7,481 nucleotides of DNA, taken from the NCBI GenBank assembly GCA_937927445.1, contig CALAOB010000035.1:1-7481 (forward strand), read 5' to 3'. A program made the position numbers and the translations under genes. Within the stretch, counting starts at the first letter, position 1. Each line of letters starts with the position of its first letter. A model generated the notes under the pieces. It had not been told where the DNA came from, ran no database searches, and was given only the letters and a program-made list of their open reading frames with translations. The DNA comes from an uncultured Oribacterium sp. (GTDB lineage Bacteria > Bacillota > Clostridia > Lachnospirales > Lachnospiraceae). Shown piece by piece: positions 5,507 to 7,481 of the stretch.

Positions 5507-6031
5507 ATGCAGGAAAAACTGAGAGTTGGTACGGTTGTTACCACCCATGGCCTCAAGGGTGAGGTGAAGGTTTATCCTACGACAGAGGATCCAGACAGAT
5601 TTTTCGATTTAGATAAAGTCTGGCTGGATCTTTCCGGTTCCATGGAAAACCTGCGCGAGCTCCATGTCGAGCGCGTGCGCTTCTCGAAAAACCTGGCCAT
5701 CGTAAAATTCGAGGGCATCGACTCGATCGATGATGTCCTCCCGTTCCGCCACGGCGAGCTGTACGTGGATCGCGCCGATGCGATCCCGCTCGAGGAAGGC
5801 GAGTATTTCGTCGGCGATCTGATCGGCATCGACGTCCTCGATGACGTATCCGGCGAGTGCCTCGGCACCGTCAAGGATATCCTCGAGACCGGCGCAAACA
5901 ATGTGCTGATCGTGAAGAATCAGAAGAAGGACCTCATGATCCCGTATGTGCGCGGCCAGTTCATCACGGACGTACAGCCGGAGCAGGGATTCCTGAAGGT
6001 GCATCTGATTCCGGGCATTCTGGATTTATAA
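5507..6031 (+). CDS. rimM: 16S rRNA processing / 30S maturation factor RimM
   Basis: RimM binds ribosomal protein S19 and helps mature the 30S head and process 16S rRNA. The 174-residue protein matches the family length. The N-terminal RimM domain opens with RVGTVVTTHGLKGEVKV (6-22). A PRC-barrel domain begins near 95 with EGEYFVGDLIGIDV and continues through ETGANNVLIV and IPYVRGQFITDV to the typical C-terminal PGILDL. AAGGA (5497-5501) lies 5 nt before the ATG, 31 bp after khpA. The opening codons are AT-richer than the body of the gene. Confidence 0.96.
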   Translation: MQEKLRVGTVVTTHGLKGEVKVYPTTEDPDRFFDLDKVWLDLSGSMENLRELHVERVRFSKNLAIVKFEGIDSIDDVLPFRHGELYVDRADAIPLEEGEYFVGDLIGIDVLDDVSGECLGTVKDILETGANNVLIVKNQKKDLMIPYVRGQFITDVQPEQGFLKVHLIPGILDL

Positions 6032-6032
6032 T

Positions 6033-6866
6033 ATGAAAAACTACTATGTAATGACCCTCTTTCCGGAGATGATTGAAAACGTCGTCCGTGAGAGTATCAG
6101 CGGTCGTGCCATCAAGGCCGGACTGATGAATGTCGAGGCCTTCAATATCCGCGACTATACGAAGGACGCGCATAATCACGTCGACGACTATCCGTACGGC
6201 GGTGGTGCCGGTATGCTCATGCAGGTGCAACCGATCGTCGACTGCTATCAGCACATCGTCGATCGGATCGGCCATCGCCCGGCCCGCGTACTCTTCATGT
6301 CGCCGCAGGGCCGCACCTTCGATCAGAAGATGGCGGAGGAGCTCGCCGCGGAAGAGGATATCCTGTTCCTCTGCGGACACTATGAGGGCATCGATGAGCG
6401 TGCCCTCGAGATCCTCGATGTCGAGCACGTCTCGATCGGCGATTATATACTGACCGGCGGTGAGCTGCCGGCGCTCAGCATGATCGACTCGATCTCGCGC
6501 CTCGTCCACGGTGTCCTGAATAAGGATGCCTCGCACGAGATCGAGAGCTTCTCCGACGGCCTCCTCGAGTACCCGCAGTACACACGGCCGGAGGTCTACG
6601 AGGACCGTCGCGTCCCGGCGATCCTGCTCTCCGGAGACCATAAGAAGGTCGACGAGTGGCGTCACCAGATGAGCCTCGAGCGCACGAAGGAGCGGCGTCC
6701 GGACCTCTACGAGGCGTATGTCGCCTCGCATGCAGAGGAGTTCGCACCGAAGAAGCCGAAGCGCCGCCGGAAGAAAAAGACAGAAACCCCGGTCGATCCG
6801 TCCGCTGCTGTCGCAGACGTGATGACTGAGCCAAACACGAACCCGGACGCAGCTGCGGAGGCATGA
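6033..6866 (+). CDS. trmD: tRNA (guanine-37-N1)-methyltransferase TrmD, with C-terminal extension
   Basis: TrmD is a SPOUT enzyme that uses S-adenosylmethionine to make m1G37 in tRNAs, preventing +1 frameshifting. Visible motifs: YGGGAGM (55-61), SPQGRTF (90-96), CGHYEGIDER (114-123) and the trefoil-knot segment SIGDYILTGGELPA (134-147), then ESFSDGLLEYPQYTRPEVY. The position of the E. coli catalytic Asp169 appears to hold Glu171. I recall Glu there in other clostridial TrmDs, so the enzyme is probably active. The core ends near 235. A 40-residue tail follows with KPKRRRKKK (241-249), then a low-complexity Ala/Pro/Thr/Asp stretch, making it longer (277) than Bacillus TrmD (about 243). It starts 1 nt after the rimM stop with no good ribosome-binding site, suggesting translational coupling to rimM. 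Confidence 0.97.
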   Translation: MKNYYVMTLFPEMIENVVRESISGRAIKAGLMNVEAFNIRDYTKDAHNHVDDYPYGGGAGMLMQVQPIVDCYQHIVDRIGHRPARVLFMSPQGRTFDQKMAEELAAEEDILFLCGHYEGIDERALEILDVEHVSIGDYILTGGELPALSMIDSISRLVHGVLNKDASHEIESFSDGLLEYPQYTRPEVYEDRRVPAILLSGDHKKVDEWRHQMSLERTKERRPDLYEAYVASHAEEFAPKKPKRRRKKKTETPVDPSAAVADVMTEPNTNPDAAAEA

Positions 6867-6874
6867 AAAACCGC

Positions 6875-6903
6875 TTGCAATTCCGCCGTATCTATGGTAA
6901 ATT
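6875..6903 (+). promoter_or_regulatory. Promoter for rplS
   Basis: TTGCAA (6875-6880), 17 bp, then TAAATT (6898-6903), preceded by TGG, giving an extended -10. Transcription would start near 6910, leaving a leader of about 115 nt before rplS. This lets L19 be made independently of trmD. Confidence 0.7.
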
Positions 6904-6910
6904 GTCAAGG

Positions 6911-7025
6911 TTGTGACTAAGAGAGATATTCCGCTGACGGTTCCATCTGCTTGGAATAGGTGATTCGGCTCTGACCGAACGAGAAACTCCGTGAATGAAT
7001 GTCGAATAGTACTAGGAGGTACACA
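6911..7025 (+). promoter_or_regulatory. Structured rplS leader, candidate L19 autoregulatory element
   Basis: Two similar hairpins stand side by side: TTCCA/TGGAA with a 6-nt loop (6941-6956) and TTCGG/CCGAA with a 6-nt loop (6964-6979). TATTCC (6927-6932) can instead pair with GGAATA (6953-6958), excluding the first hairpin. CTCC (6987-6990) is complementary to GGAG of the Shine-Dalgarno. The SD is also held in a 6-nt loop closed by GTAC/GTAC (7009-7012 with 7019-7022). Firmicutes are known to have an L19 leader family (Rfam L19_leader) at this position; whether this sequence belongs to it was not tested. Confidence 0.5.
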
Positions 7026-7373
7026 ATGTCTAATAACGAGATTATCAAGAACATCGAGCAGGGTCAGCTCAAGGCTGAGGTTCCAGTATTCAACACTGGT
7101 GACACCGTTCGCGTTTACAACAAGATCAAAGAGGGTAACCGTGAGAGAACTCAGATCTTCGAGGGTACTGTTCTGAAGATCCAGGGTGGTTCCAACAGAA
7201 CTACTTTCACCGTTCGTAAGTCTTCCAACGGCGTAGGCGTAGAGAAGACCTGGCCGCTTCACAGCCCGATGGTTGAGAAGGTTGAGGTCGTTAGAAGAGG
7301 TAAGGTAAGAAGAGCAAAGCTCACATACCTTAGAGAGCGTACTGGTAAGGCTGCCAAGGTTAAGGCACTGTAA
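7026..7373 (+). CDS. rplS: 50S ribosomal protein L19
   Basis: L19 sits at the 30S-50S interface of the large subunit. The 115-residue product equals the usual length and has the expected FNTGDTVRVYNKIKEGNRER, IQIF-like QIFEGTV, the RTTFTVRKSSNGVGVEKTWP core and the basic RRGKVRRAKLTYLRER. The start at 7026 is preferred over the in-frame ATG at 6999, because AGGAGGT (7014-7020) lies 5 nt before it and the upstream extension would translate the ribosome-binding site itself. Codon use is of the highly expressed type (AGA, GTA, GTT), like rpsP. The gene is followed by a strong terminator, closing the cluster. Confidence 0.97.
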   Translation: MSNNEIIKNIEQGQLKAEVPVFNTGDTVRVYNKIKEGNRERTQIFEGTVLKIQGGSNRTTFTVRKSSNGVGVEKTWPLHSPMVEKVEVVRRGKVRRAKLTYLRERTGKAAKVKAL

Positions 7374-7394
7374 TCAGAAGCGATGAATCATTGG

Positions 7395-7424
7395 GGGCGT
7401 TCCGTTTTACGGGATGCCCTTTTT
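7395..7424 (+). terminator. Intrinsic terminator of rplS
   Basis: GGGCGTTCCG (7395-7404) and CGGGATGCCC (7410-7419) form a 10-bp stem with two G-U pairs around TTTTA, followed by T5 (7420-7424). It begins about 20 nt after the rplS stop. Confidence 0.92.
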
Positions 7425-7481
7425 CGCTTTATAGGAAAGTGCATCGATTATGATTTTGACTTAACGTATGTTTGGTTTAAG
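7425..7481 (+). other. AT-rich intergenic end of window, possible -35 box only
   Basis: Nothing coding is seen. TTGACT at 7456-7461 could be the -35 box of a downstream promoter, but its -10 would fall at or past the window edge, so it cannot be judged. Confidence 0.2.

Noticed and set aside
1700..7025. CRISPR array, tRNA, rRNA or insertion sequence
   Set aside because: No regularly spaced repeats with unique spacers, no cloverleaf with CCA and no transposase motif are visible in any gap.
6999..7025. Upstream ATG as the rplS start
   Set aside because: It would add nine residues by translating through the AGGAGGT ribosome-binding site, which is well placed for the ATG at 7026.
5964..7262. 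432-codon open frame on the minus strand opposite rimM end, trmD and rplS start
   Set aside because: It lies fully antisense to well-supported trmD, has no family motif and runs across the rplS promoter and leader. GC-rich genes commonly leave such shadows.

Overview
This window carries the conserved Firmicutes chromosome-segregation, SRP and ribosome gene cluster. The order is smc (3' part only), ftsY, ylxM, ffh, rpsP, khpA (KH-domain protein), rimM, trmD, rplS, all on the + strand. The order, the YlxM protein, the short FtsY without a long acidic N-terminal domain and the protein sequences point to a Clostridia member, plausibly Lachnospiraceae-like, with GC-rich coding DNA. The species cannot be fixed from the sequence alone. 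Every long open frame on the minus strand is a shadow of a real gene.

Layout: 2-1699 is the C-terminal half of SMC (hinge, returning coiled coil, ATPase head). 1700-1934 is an intergenic region built almost entirely from a 168-bp imperfect palindrome, followed by the ftsY start region. ftsY (1935-2807) ends at a strong intrinsic terminator. The 3' arm of that terminator contains the -35 box of a near-consensus promoter for ylxM (2898-3212). The ylxM-ffh gap holds a 63-bp tandem duplication that includes the ylxM stop codon. ffh (3357-4742) is followed by a 242-bp gap with an echo of the ffh 3' end, several hairpins and a 15-bp palindrome. Then come rpsP (4985-5224), khpA (5248-5475), rimM (5507-6031) and trmD (6033-6866), closely packed. 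rplS (7026-7373) has its own promoter and a structured leader of about 115 nt, and ends at an intrinsic terminator. No stretch without a gene exceeds 300 bases.

How the genes work together: FtsY and Ffh are the receptor and the signal-recognition GTPase of co-translational membrane targeting, and YlxM is their usual small helix-turn-helix partner. S16, KhpA, RimM, TrmD and L19 build or tune the ribosome and tRNA. SMC compacts and segregates the chromosome.

The genes are ordinary. The unusual material is between them: a long foldback before ftsY with a perfect 10-nt complement to the ftsY ribosome-binding site, a terminator fused to a promoter, a hairpin motif present three times around ffh, and gene tails that are repeated just downstream of themselves. 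These are sequence observations. Their functions are inferred and untested.
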